From NCBI GenBank assembly GCA_914767715.1, contig OU612071.1:2480001-2544000 (forward strand): DNA of 64,000 bases, written 5' to 3'. Every line of letters starts with the position of its first letter. The first letter of the stretch is position 1. Made by a program: the position numbers and the translations under genes. Of this stretch, positions 24,110-37,160 are shown in pieces. A model generated the notes under the pieces. The model saw only the letters and a program-made list of their open reading frames with translations, was not told the DNA's origin and searched no databases. Source of the stretch: Membranipora membranacea (taxonomy: Eukaryota > Bryozoa > Gymnolaemata > Cheilostomatida > Membraniporidae).

Positions 24110-25363
24110 TCAGTTAGTTATATTATCATTACTCTTCCATAGATTAAAATAACAATCTCCCACTCTGAGAAATATACGATTACCACCATACCAAGTATAA
24201 TAAGTATAACCTTTATCATCCTGATGTCTAACACTACAGCACCACTCTCCCTCCTCCTCAGCATCAAACTTAGCGCCCACATAATTAGCTCTCTGCCAGT
24301 AATCATCACTTCTCTGTACAGCCTCTATAACTGTAAGTACAGCCTTCTCTCTCAGACGATCTTCTGTCATCTCTGTGTCGTTCCAGTTGATCTGACAGGG
24401 TCTGAGTTTATCATCTGATCCTCCTGAGGTGAGAGCTGCCTGTCCACCTGTAGACGTAGAGGAGAAAAGATTTACTTATCAGTATCAGAACACGTAAATA
24501 ATTCAGCTAAATCTAAAAACCTAAGCAAACCTCTGCAAAGTAAAAATAAGGAGCATATCCTGCTCTTTATGGCCACTATTCTGGCCGCTTAGATCTGAAT
24601 AATTGCATCGGCGTGTTTCTCAATCAATATGGTTCGATGCTTAGTCCATTCCCGTTTCAAATGATGAATGCTAAAGATTTCCATAATAAAAAGTCATTAA
24701 GAGAGATCTTCCGCTGCTAGGATTTGTTCACTTTATGTCATTGTCATAGTAAGGAGGGTCAGAGGCAAAAGAAGAGCTCCCTGCTACCTAAAATCTTTTT
24801 CTAATTCAATTTTGCTGTTTTAAAAGGAGGAAGCAATTCCCCTGTATTTCAGGCTCCAGAATGAATTTAATCATATCTGAAAGTCAAACTATTTGAGCAG
24901 CAAACGCAAGGAAAGTATTTCTTTTCCTTTAGTGCTAGCTTGGAAGAACACAAAGGAGTTCCACATAAAATAAGATATAAATGATTCTCCTACTAAAGTC
25001 AAATGAAGACATACAAATATCCAAATATCTGATCTGATCTGGTCGCCCCGGGTTAATTGATAGATGCCATAATATTAGTTAACGTTAGAGTAACTATGAC
25101 CTACCCTTATTAAGATCGATCCCAGCGATATTAGGCAGGTCCATATTAGGAGTCAGGTTCCTGATATCACTCTTCTTTGGTACCGTCAGCTTGAAGCAGG
25201 CCTGACACGGCTGCTTACATCCCTCAGTCCAGCCATCATGCTGATCCTCCAGACATGTGATACAGAAGTTATGTCCACATGACAGAGAGACTACCTTACC
25301 ATGTACAGCACTACACTTCCAGCATCTCATCAGATTGACTGTGGTCACTGTCACCTGAGCCAT
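24110..25363 (-). CDS. RING finger plus dynein light chain-like protein (two exons, 198 aa)
   Basis: Exon 1 is 25105-25363 and exon 2 is 24110-24447. They join in phase 1 (AAG G, GT donor; CTACAG acceptor, GT GGA CAG) with no frame break. Exon 1 encodes an N-terminal C3HC4 RING: C14, C17, C29, H31, C34, C37, C53 and C56, which should bind two zinc ions and suggests an E3 ubiquitin ligase. Exon 2 encodes a domain resembling dynein light chain LC8: an amphipathic helical start (EKAVLTVIEAVQRSDDYWQR), then KFDAEEEGEWCCSVRHQD, then an aromatic beta region ending FLRVGDCYFNLWKS. The likeness is in pattern and length, not close identity. The ATG at 25363 is the only in-frame start near the RING, and an acceptor-like CTTTTGCAG lies just upstream in the leader. 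Substrates are unknown. The exon 2 copy at 8190-8518 is a pseudogene. Confidence 0.75.
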
Positions 25364-25680
25364 TACTCAATTTTTGTTTTATGTTATCGACTGCAAAAGA
25401 AAAACCGGCACATTGTCAGCGTTATACATCATAAATGAGACGTGATGCCGATACTATGTCTGTACTTGTTGGAACTCTTACTGAGTATTAAACACTAAGC
25501 TAACTCTGTAAGATCACTGACTATCATCAAGTTAATGTTCACAAAATTCTCCTGTTCACTTTACTGTGCTTCTTATTGAAAACTCTGCTTATGGTCAGTC
25601 TATCACGGTGTGAAAACAAAATTCTCTAACCTGAAATATCCCCAGTTTTATAACAATATGTCTACTCCTAAGACATGCTA

Positions 25681-28600
25681 AGTTGAAGCAATTGGCCACT
25701 AGATCAACACTACCATCACCAGATAAAAACCTCAAACCACAGATATGAGCCTGTGACAATTATCAGACTATTGCGTTAGTCAGATGTGATACAGGCGATG
25801 TCTGGAATCTGACAAATTTAGATCATAGTATAATAACTCACATCTGTCTGATACTGTATCAGATTATAGACCCTTATTTTTGGCTTTCTATCAAACTCGC
25901 TGCAATCTAGCAGAAACTATACAACACCAAATGCCCTTACTGTATGCATGCATAATCAAATCCTTATTTCATAGGGAGGGAGGGGGCACTACTTTCCCCT
26001 TAGTCAAAAACAAAATTTTTGGTATACCTGAAGGCTGTTCCCAAACATGGTGCCATATTGTGATGTTTGAACTATAAACGCCTTGTGTTCCAGTATGTTT
26101 GGTGAATAAATATATATATACTTTTTTAATTGGCATCCAAAGTCATCCCATTCGAAATGTTTTGCACTCAGTGCCAGAAAACAATTTTTTTCAAAGCAAA
26201 AAAAGAGAAACAGAAGGGAAATAATATCATCAATGATGTTGGTCAAGTCGATAATATATGGTTGAAAAGTAAAGTTTTGAATGAACTGAACTTCTCTTTA
26301 GATCTCAAATGTAACGGTAAAGAATTGTATGTAGCAGAAACTTTGTATCTTAGATTGTCTGTATGATATAAAAGTAAATGTTTATCACGACAATTGAACT
26401 TGGTAGTGTTTTTATATATACAGAAATTGTATTATTATTATGAGTTATACTGCTATTGTGTTTTAATAAAATCATGTTAGGTATGAATCTTAACATCGTA
26501 ACACATTTGCGTCATTAAACTCTGACCACCCGGAACATTACATAGTGAGACCAGAGAGACTCTGCTAATTATGATCAGAAAGTCAAATCAATTTGTGTGG
26601 GTCTATTAATATAAAAGGCGAAGTTATTATTATAATATAGAGTTGATGTTGACACAGCCAGTTTTGGCTTTCTATCAATCTCGCTGCAAATGGCAGTCTA
26701 GCAGAAACTATACTCACTATTTCACAGGTAGGGGGGTTACTTTTTCCCCTCTGCCAAACACAGAAGTTTTTGCAACTCCTATAGCTGCCAATAAAAATCG
26801 AGCTTTAAAACAATCTTTGAAATATCCTCTAGATAAGATCTTCAGAATTTATTGATCCAAATGCATAGATCCTAATGTTTTGTTTTGCTTTAACGTCCTG
26901 AGATATTTGCCGCATTCAGATCAAATCAACCAAGCACTATATAAAGTGAGACCACTGCAGAGACTCTGCTAACCCAAAGTGAAAATTCTAACCATGGCTA
27001 GTGCAATTTTAAAAAATAACTCGGACTAATTTATGCAGGTCAAACAGGTACATAAGACTACTTCATGATTATATAGAGGGCATAATATAATAATAATGAT
27101 AATAATAATAATAATAATATACCAGCTTAAAAAGGTGATTACCAATTATTAAAATATTGTTTTGTAGCTCATTGTATTACATGTGTTGATACTGATTTAA
27201 TTTCAGATACAATTCATATTGGTATTGATTACTCAATTGTTTAATCAGGTATATTTTCCACTTCTCAATGCATGATAATATTAGGCTAAGAAATTTGAAG
27301 CAAATGACGTCAATTTTTACTTGAACTCTGATAGTGGCCATACATAACAATTTTATCCTATGTGAGATCTTGCTTTGATGTATGGCATAAAATAAGGTGG
27401 CATCAGCGATTTGGAATAATTTGTCATGTAATGGCAATCTATACATATACTTTTATTGTCAATATACAATAATCTTTAATGGGTTTCCTCGATGTTACTT
27501 GTACATAATTATGGCAGTTAATGCGGGAGGTTATTTTTTCAAACACATTTGGATTTGTCGAGATACAGCCTTATAAATCTTGATCAAGCTACAATAGGAT
27601 TTCAATAAATTGCTCTATCAATTTTCTGAAACCTAATGGTTTCAGTGTTCATTGATGTGTTACTTTAGCTTAGTAAAGTCCCAATAACTGCTCTTAGTAC
27701 AGACTATACAGTAGCACATGACCTGATCGACTTTAATACTGTGCTTATATGTAGCCATAACAAATGCGATTTGTTAGCGATATTTCATTGTGGTGCATCG
27801 TTTTACAATACAGTGAAACACCATTGTATACCGCTAAATACCTAGCAGTTTTATTTGAAGATAACATGTACATAGATGATTATATGTAGATATGTATTTG
27901 CAAACACCATCGCAAATTAAGATCTAACCAATCACGACAAGCAAGTGAATATTTTTCCATTTCCATACCAACAATCTGAGCGAAATGCAGTAATTTATCA
28001 ACAACAAAATGTGATAGGTGAATAATAAATCTATGAAATTTCAACTGGTTCGACATAAATCAACGTCATAATGTCACAAACAAATAAGTTGCTCACTCTA
28101 GCCGCATTGTGTGTAAATGTTTCCCGGTTCAGATTGTTTGTAAAGCAATTGGTTTATTCCTGCTAGTAAAAATGTTGAGATAAGGCTTTAAATTGATATT
28201 GTGCGATAACTTTTCAAATTCTCCTGTAAAAACATTTACCCTTTTTCTGTGTCAATTTCATCTCCTGGTAGATCAAACAGGGAGCCATACATTGATCTCA
28301 CGACAGGTTAAAAAATCCTTTGCTTTTTTATAGCGAAATGTTTGTATTGTGTCCTATTAGTCCGAGCAAGGAGTTAAAGACTTTAACTCCTTGCTCTGAG
28401 CAATGTAAAATAATACTATGTCTCATTGAATAACGACGACAGACATTGAAACACTGACAGAGCACTGCATTTACAAAAGATGCAACAGAATTATCTCCAT
28501 TAGTATGAGCCGAAGAGACAAATCATAATCGCTAATGTCTTAGTCAGACGGGGGGGGGGGGGGGGGGTTTTTATGCAAGGAATGTTCTTACTGAGATGAT

Positions 28601-30457
28601 ATTATCATAACTCACCTGTTACTGTATCAGCTTACTGTCCAAAATCTGTTATATTTTGTCTTGCTGTCAATCAGGCTGCAACTCAGAAACTCTGCAAAAC
28701 CAACAATACACATTTCAACACATAGATAATCAAAGCTCCAACCAAGATTATGGCACACTGCAAATTTCACAGGGGTTGGGTTTCTATTGGTATTAATTCA
28801 ATACCAAATACAACATCCATGCACACCACTTGCAGTAAACATTTCACTAGAATAGCTGACAACGATATTCACCCCTTGAACTCTCGTATAAAATTAAATA
28901 CAAACAGAACATCTGCTCGTAGAGCAAAAATAGATAAAAATAGGCCATCCAAGTGTAGAACAGCCAAAAGAAAAAATACCTTTTTTGAACTTTATATGCG
29001 ATTTTTTAACTAATGCAGCTCAGACTCCTTTTATTTTTATTTTTCAATGTATGTGCCGTACATTCGATGCTATCAACCTATCACAGGATGGATATTTGAA
29101 TTTAGGCAATGAACAAACTTCAAACTTCAAACAATATGTTCTAGGATCAAACACACCTGTTTGTTTTTTTAATATATTCTCCAATTATCATTGCGCTCTA
29201 TGAAATGTTTGAATTCCACTAGTGAGGTCAGATTATATAGCTAACCTGTCGGCTTTCATGGGTTACAATTGTCAAGAGCTTTTTAAAAAATTCCGAAATC
29301 CTTCAGTGGCATAACTAATTTTCAATTTCAGCAGACTGGGATGATATCAAGTGACACAGTGCAGTGATTCAATAAGTGAAACCCTGTTATCGCTCCACCA
29401 ATGATATCCAACGCATTAATATTGGTACTGCTGTGAAGAAAGGGAGCAGGGGCTAATGTTCACTAAGGGAGACAAATCCCAATTCTTATTTCTTGTATAA
29501 ACAGCTAATTTTGAAATAGAAAATCGAGACAATCCACCCACTATAGTTCTGAATTTCCTGGAGACAATTTAAAACCTGACAGCTCACTGCATCAAACAAA
29601 CCGTAGAGGATCATGATTATGTTTTGAGAAGGGCCATCCTTGACCAAAAGGATGGCGCAAATTTAAATCATATCACTCACCTTCGCCAGGTACTTTGTCA
29701 GGTGTCTAACCAAAATGTTTATGCTTCTGGCTTTCCGTCAAAACGTGCTGCAACCAACAGGTTGCAAAATCTTTACAGTAACAAGTGCAAATGTTTTCGT
29801 ACACAAATCAAAACCTATTCTAGCCCATGGTTCACTCATCGTTTCACTTTTCACTTTCTACAGAGGGTCAGATTGCGATTTCCCTTCTAAATGTTTTTGC
29901 CGCTCAATCAAACGTTGCTGTAGATTTGTATTTGTTGCGCAATATGCATAATATAATAACAATACCGGTCCATTATAGCAGCTATTTTAATTGATCAAGC
30001 TACAGTAGGATTTCAATAAAATGCTCTATCATTACTATAAAACGTATTGGTATCAGAGTCGATTGTAGGTTTACTTTAGATTTTTATACTACCAATAACT
30101 GCGCTAAATATAGACTATACAGTAGCTCATAACACTGTGCCAATTTAATAATGCGCTGAGGATCGCTTCTTTTTCGCCCTTCATTATTAACACGTAGAGA
30201 TGGCAAACCTATACATCTACAGCTACAGCTATAGGTAACACCACAGAGTAAGGATATATCCTTATCCTGCGGTAACAACTATAAAAGATAATCCGCCAAT
30301 CATATCCAACGCCATATATCCCAGCGGATACAAGTTTTTGCAAATATTTAACCCTGATGCAACATGACTTCAGTGGCCGGCACCACTTATAAAATTGAAG
30401 CACCGTCCGTTATAGCAAGGACTATATTATACCTGCTGTATGTTATCCTTGAAAATG
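25681..30457. repeat. 5-kb tandem repeat, unit 1
   Basis: The unit begins with GAAGCAATTGGCCACTAGAT, which recurs at 30461 and 35843. Unit 1 contains, in order, an A module (about 25835-26080), an A-like fragment (about 26655-26800), an (AAT)n microsatellite near 27085-27120, a 33-bp near-perfect palindrome at 28364-28396, a B module (28600-28800) preceded by a run of about 18 G, a C module (29670-29890), and an ACCGGT empty site (29964) for the foldback element. Small ORFs exist, but none is conserved between the units or resembles a known protein. I read the block as non-coding. Confidence 0.7.
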
Positions 30458-33400
30458 TAGAGCTGAAGCAATTGGCCACTAGATCGACACTAGCATCACC
30501 AGATAAAAACCTCAAACCTCAGATATGAGCCTGTGACAATTATCAGACTATTGCTTTAGTCGGATGTGATACAGGTCTGGAATCTGACAAATTTAGATCA
30601 TAGTATAATAATGTCTGATACTGTATAAGATTTTAGACTCTTAGTGTTGGCTTTCTATCAAACTCGCTGTAAACGGCAGTCTAGCAGAAACTGTACTCAC
30701 TATTCCACAGATAGGGGGTTACTTTTTCCCCTCTGCCAAACACAAAAGTTTTTGCAACTCCTATAGCTGCCAATAAAAATCGAGCTTTAAAACAATGTTT
30801 GAATTATCCTCTAGATAAGATCTTCAGAATTTATTGATCCAAATGCATTGATCCTAATGTTTCAATAGGTTTTGCGAATAAAAGTCAAAAAGTTTCTATT
30901 CTATTCTAGTTATTTTTAGTTTCCAAATAACTGCACATGATTGAATGCCACACAAAGTCTGATAACAATATTTAGCTTTGTTTTAACGGCCTGAGATCTT
31001 TGCCGCATTCAGATCAAATCAACCAAGCACTGTATAAAGTGAGACCAGCAGAGACTCTGCTAACCCAAAGTGAAAATTCTAACCATGGCTAGTGCAATTT
31101 AAAAAAAATAACTCAGACTAATTTATGCAGGTCAAACAGGTACATAAGACTACCTCATGATTATATAGATAATAATAATATACCGGCTTAAAAAATTCAT
31201 TACCAATTATTAAAATTCTGTTTTGTAGCTCATTGTATTACATGTGTTGATACTGATTTAATTTCAGATACAATTCATATTGGTATTGATTACTCTATTG
31301 TTTAATCAGGTATATTGTCAACTTCTCAATGCATTATATTAGGCTAAGAAATTTGAAGCAAATTACTTGAACTCTGATAGTGGCCATACATCACAAGTTG
31401 ATCCTATGTGAGATTTTAAATAAATCCCATAGCTTTGATGTATGGCATAAATAAGGAGGCATCCTTTCACATCAATGCAAAATATGCACTGTACCCTATC
31501 ATCAATATTTCAAGGTATTCAAAGCATCGTCAAACAACTCAGGTTGTTGTCTTTGTTTGGACCCTACTGTAACACTCTCACCCAGAATACTGAAATAGTT
31601 ACAGTAGTTTGTTTGTTTGTTTAATTTTAAAACCCTCTGTCCTGAGAGGTTTACAAAAAAAATGTTTTACAAATTGGGTAAAATTGCTAAAAACACTTGC
31701 GATCTATGTGGCCTGTGTTCATTTTGCCATCAATCACGCCTGTTTGATACTGGCACGCCAGTCATCCTAGCCAGGTCTTGGCGAAGGAGCCCTTATATAC
31801 TGGTCTTCCACTGTTTGCACACCCCACATGCAGTAAAGGGATATTTCTCTGTCTATTGGATGCAAAGAATAATAGGGCATGGTCAAATATCTGCACCTTA
31901 TAATTCTCTCTCCGCATTGAAGACTCAGTCTTTCACTTTATAATGGCTAGTTTTAATCAAAAATAATCAGGGTGATTAAATGAGTTTGAGATAAAGCCCT
32001 AGAACATTTTTTATCACCTATTTTTTTATGTTCATCCTGAGAATTTGCAGCTTGTATGATATCGTAATCTCTATAATAAACAATAATGGCACAGCTTTTC
32101 CCCTTTCAACACACTGACGCAACTTTCTGCCTTTTTCAAACACAGGTTTGGATTTGTTGTGGAACAGCATGCATATTATAATCACGTTGTCGAGATACAG
32201 CTTTATAAATCTTGATCAAGCTACAATAGGATTTCAATAAATTGCTCTATCAGTTTTCTGAACCGCATCGGTATCAGGGCTCATTGATGTGTTACTTTAA
32301 GTTAGTTAAGTCCCTATAACTGCTCTAAGTACAGACTATACAGTAGCACATGACCTGATAGACTTTAATACTGTGCTTATAAGTAGCCATAACAAATGCG
32401 ATTTGTTAGCGATATTTCATTGTGGTGCACCGTTTTTTTAATACAGTGAAATGCCAATTGTACACCGCTAAATACCTAGAATTTGTATTTTAAGATAACA
32501 TGTACTTAGATGACGATATGTTGCAATGTATTTGCAAACACCATCGCAAATTAAGATCTAACTAATCACGACAAGCAAGTGAATACTTTTTCCATTTCCA
32601 TACTAAGAATCTGAGCGAAATGCAGTAATTTATCACCAACAAAATGTGATAGGTGAATAATAAATCTATAAAATTCCAACTGGTTCAATGTAAATCAATG
32701 TCGTAATGGCATAAACAATTAAGTTGCTCACTCTGGCCGCATTGTTTGTAAATGTTGCTCGGTTAAGATTGTTTGTAAAGCAGTTGGTTTATTCCTGCTA
32801 GTAAAAATCTTGAGATAAGGCTTTAAATTGATATTGTGCGATAACTTTTCAAATTCTCCTGTAAAACATTTACCCTTTTTCTGTGTCAAAGTCATCTCCT
32901 GGTAGATCAAACAGGGAGCCATACATTGATCTCACGACAGGTTAAAAATGCTTTGCTTCTTCATAATGAAATGTTCGTATTGGGTCCGAGCAAGAAGATA
33001 AAGACTTTAACTCCTTGGTCTGAGCAATGTAAAATAATACTATGTCTCATTGAATAACAACGACCGACATTGAAACACTGACAGAGAACTGCATTTACAA
33101 AAGATGCAACAGAATGATCTCCATTAGTATGAGCAGAAGAAAAAAATCATAATCCCTAATGTCTTAGTCAGACGGGGGGGGGGGGGGTTGTTATGCAAGG
33201 AAAGTTCATACTGAGATGATATTATCGTAACTCACATGTTACTGTATCAGCTTGCTGTCCGAAATCTGTTACATTTTGTCTTGCTTTCAATCAGGCTGCA
33301 ACTGAGTGGGTGTCAGAAACTCTGCAAAACCAACAATACGCATTTCAACACATAGATAATCAAAGCTCCAATCAAGATTATGGCACACTGCAAATTTCAC

Positions 33401-35839
33401 AGGGGTTGGGACAGGGGAATCTATTGGTATTGATTCAATTCCAAATACAATATGTTCTAGGATCAAACACACGTGTTTGTTTTTTTAACATATTGTCCAA
33501 TTATCATTGCACTCTATCAAATGTCTGAATTCCACTGATGAGGTCTGAATATATAGCTAGCCTGTTGGCTTTCATGGGCTACAATTGTTAAGAGCTTTTT
33601 AAAAACTTCCGAAATTATTCGGTGTCATAACTAATTTTTAATTCCAGCAGATTTGGATGATATCAAGTGACAAATGATACAATAAGTTAAACCCTGTTAT
33701 CGCTCCACCACTGATATCCAATGCATTAATATTGGTACCGCTATGAAGAAAGGGAGCAGCGTCTAATGTTCACTAAGGGAGACAAATCCCAATATCTTAT
33801 TTCCTGTATAAACAGCTAATTTTGAAATAGAAAATCGAGACAATCCACCCACTATAGTTCCTAGAGACAAATCAAAACCTGACAGCTTACTGCATCAAAC
33901 AAGCTATAGACGATTATGATCATATTTTTAGAGGGGCCATACTTGATCAAAAGGATGGCGCAAATTTACATCATATCACTCACCTTCGCAAGGTATTTTG
34001 TCAGGTCTCTAACCAAAATGTTTATGCTTCTGGCTTTCCGTCAAAATGTGCCGCAACCAACAGGATGCAAAATCTATACAGTAACAATCGCAAAAGTTTT
34101 TATACACAAATCAAAACCTATTTTAGCCTATGGTTCAGTCATCGTTTCACTATCTGCAGAGGGTCGGATTACGATTTCCCCTTCTAAATGTTTTGCTGCT
34201 TAATAAAATGTTGCTGCAAAACAATGTTAACATTGCTAACACTGTCTAAATTATCCTGAGATAAGATCTTTAGTTTCTTGGTCTAATTGTTTGCCTAATT
34301 TTTCAATAGGTTTTGTGAATAAAGTTTATAAAAGACAAAGAATTTGTTTGCAGTTACTTTTGGTTTAGGATAACTACGTGATGCCACCTAATCATAAAGC
34401 TAAGAAGTGTGTATGTTTGTAAAGTAATACAGGTATGAAATTCATCCGGACTAAAAACCCTTCGGATTGCCACGATAAATTAAATAACAAATGCGCTGGC
34501 AGGTAAATAAAAATAACTATTATCTAGTTGTGGGAATAATTTGTCTTGACATGATGGTCATTATGTGGGTTTGATGCTCCAGCTTATTTTTTTAAACACA
34601 GATTTGTATTTGTTGTGCAACATGCATAATATAATAAGAATACCGGTCCGCCATAACTATTTTAATTGATCAAGGTACAGTAGGATTTCAATAAAATGCT
34701 CTATCATTATTATAAACCGTATGGTATCAGACCTGATTGTACGGTTACTTTACATTTTTGAATTACCAATAATTGCGCTAAATACAGACTATACAGTAGC
34801 TCATAACACAGTGCCATTTTAATAATGAGCTGAGTATAGGCCATCGCTACTTTTTCGCCTTGCATTATTAACACGGAAAGATGGCAAACCTATACATCTG
34901 TAGCAACAGCTATAGGTAACATCACAGAGTAAGGATATATCCTTATCCTGCGGTAACAACTATAAAAGATAATCTGCCAATCATATCCCGCACCATATAT
35001 ACCAGCCGATACAAGTTTTTGCAAGTATTAAACCCTGATGCAACATGACTTCAGTGGCCGGCACCACTTATAAAATTGAAGCACCGTCGGTTATAGCAAG
35101 GACTATATTTGTTCTCATAATGAAGACAACAGCAATTTGTCGGCTCTAAGTGGTAGCGTCTGCATCTGTAGATTACCTGCATAAGTACTGCCTGGCAGCA
35201 CAAACATTTCAAATTTAACCAAAACTAGGAATACAGAGGGTCACAGATGTAGAGTTACACTGACATATATTTTTAAGCCCAATGTTGTTATCAGGCACAA
35301 ATTACTATTGTGTACAAGTCGCAAAAAATATTTTTGAGAAACTGTTTACTTTTAATCAAGTGTTTGCCTTGATTAACTACTTTAAAATTTTGAGTGCACT
35401 GCAAAGTAAAAATAAAAACCTTGATGGTAACAGGGAAGGTAAGTGATGGTAAGTGCTGTGAGGTTTCCATTATAGTTACCCATAATTTTCGCCCCTTGTC
35501 AAAAAAGGGGACAACTCTGTACAAACTTATCAAAGTATGTGCCTAGAGAAGTGAAGAAGGGATTTGCAAGAGGGAAAACTGTATCATTAAACTACGAATG
35601 TTAAGAATATCTAACTATGCAACATGGGCTAAACCCACAAGCCCTTTACGATGGCTTATTATTTAATATAAAACCAAATCTGTATAAGGTAATACGATCA
35701 TGCGAACATATGTAAAGAAAAGTCATGGGTATGAACATCAATAAACAAGCTCTGAAATAAACGCCATCCTGTGAAATGCGCGCTGATTGTGCCAATCTCC
35801 TGAGTTAAGAACAACCTGCTGTTTTTTTCCCTTGAAAAC
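30458..35839. repeat. 5-kb tandem repeat, unit 2
   Basis: This is a direct copy of unit 1 with indels. The A module is rearranged (30540-30760, lacking the ACTCACCT core and fused to the A-like fragment). About 600 bp of extra sequence lies at about 31470-32080. The B module is at 33230-33430, again after a G run, and the C module at 33980-34190. The foldback empty site is at 34642-34647. A terminal segment, 35125-35370, matches 13330-13580. The palindrome of unit 1 is decayed here (32987-33020). No convincing protein gene is present. Confidence 0.7.
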
Positions 35840-36240
35840 GTAGAGCTGAAGCAATTGGCCACTAGATTGACACTACCATCACCAGATAAAAACCTCAAAC
35901 CTCAGATATGAGCCTGCGACAATTATCAAACTATTGGGTTAGTCAGATGTGATACAGGCGATGTCTGGAATCTGACAAATTGAGATCATAGTATAATAAC
36001 TCACCTCTGTCTGATACTGTATCAGATTTTAGACCCTTAGTTTTGGCTTTCTATCAAACTCTAAACTAAAACTAAAACTATACAACATCAAATGCCCTTA
36101 CTGTATGCATGCATAATCAAATCCTTATTTCATAGCGAGGGAGGGGGGTCACTACTTTCCCCTTAGTCAAACACAAGGCTGTTCATAAACATGGTGTTAT
36201 TTTGTGATGTTGGAACCATAAATGCCTTGTGTTCCAATAT
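35840..36240. repeat. 5-kb tandem repeat, partial unit 3
   Basis: This begins like units 1 and 2 and contains an A module (about 35990-36230) with the ACTCACCT core intact. The homology fades near 36240. The following 36240-36940 holds no gene that I can recognise; it should include the end of the cytidine deaminase 3' untranslated region. Confidence 0.65.
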
Positions 36241-36904
36241 GTTAAAGTCCTCAGACAGATCAGTGATAGGTTTTTTAATTTCCATACAAAACACATATCG
36301 ATACCCTTCAGAGTATCAGAGATCCGAATTGTTTTTTGAAATGGATAAGATAAATTGACATCCAGCACCTTTTTGCCGTAGTACAATAACAAATCTAACT
36401 AGCTTCAATAAAAATATTATACCATCGTACTGCCCAGAAAGGACATACTATACAAGATGATTCAAATGGATATTATTCAGAGAGCGATTGTGTAGTTAAA
36501 AGATATTGAAACTCCAACATGCATATAAAACACAATATGCTAGATTAAAGGGATACAGGGATGAAAGTAAACGTCTAAAATAGAATAGGAAAATTTGTGA
36601 AAATTTGATAAACTCAAAATGTCATAACTTGAATGCCAGTGGAGTGATATGAGTAGAAATTACCCAATTAAGCTTACACAGTTACTGTTCTCAGTAAGCA
36701 AAAGTGTGTCTGCAAAATGTTCTCAAGTAGTCTCATTAAATGGCAGCAGTTACCTAGATGGGTAAATATGACCAACAGTTCCGTTGGCCAGTTTCCGGGC
36801 TGACTTTATGTTAGCAAGTATTAGTTACAGCGATATATATACTAAGTTACGAAGGGGAGTGAATATCAGTTTATAATTTACAGTTTAAATGTTGTCTGTC
36901 AATT

Positions 36905-36910
36905 TTTATT
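36905..36910 (-). promoter_or_regulatory. Candidate polyadenylation signal of cytidine deaminase
   Basis: AATAAA on the minus strand, 250 bp beyond the stop codon of the cytidine deaminase gene. Confidence 0.4.
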
Positions 36911-36969
36911 CAATTGGAAAGGCAAACTTTTCCTACCACAAATACTTAAGGGTTACACCGTTCCCACAA

Positions 36970-37160
36970 TGCATCTATGACTATGTTATGTCTCTCTATA
37001 TGACTATATTGTGTCTCTCTATATGACTATATTGTGTCTCTCTACATGACTAGGTTGTCTCTAGATTGTGTATAGGTTGTGTCTAGGTTGTGTCTAGGTT
37101 GTGTCTAGGTTGTGACTAGTTTGTGTCTAGGTTGTGACTAGGTTGTGTCTAGGTTGTGAC
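36970..37160. repeat. Minisatellite abutting the cytidine deaminase stop codon
   Basis: A 20-22-bp repeat of GACTATATTGTGTCTCTCTA passes into an 11-bp repeat of GTGTCTAGGTT, with variants GTGACTAGTTT. The last copies reach 37160, where CTA of the array supplies the TAG stop of the minus-strand cytidine deaminase. Confidence 0.75.

Noticed and set aside
25838-26015. U1 snRNA gene (ATAACTCACCT near a later AATTTTTGG)
   Set aside because: The 5' end is U1-like only through complementarity to a donor. The stem-loop I consensus is absent and the Sm site is about 170 nt away instead of about 125. The AATTTTTGG is not kept in the sister copies.
28750-29013. Basic 87-residue ORF in repeat unit 1
   Set aside because: The corresponding frame is not preserved in unit 2, so it is unlikely to be a gene.
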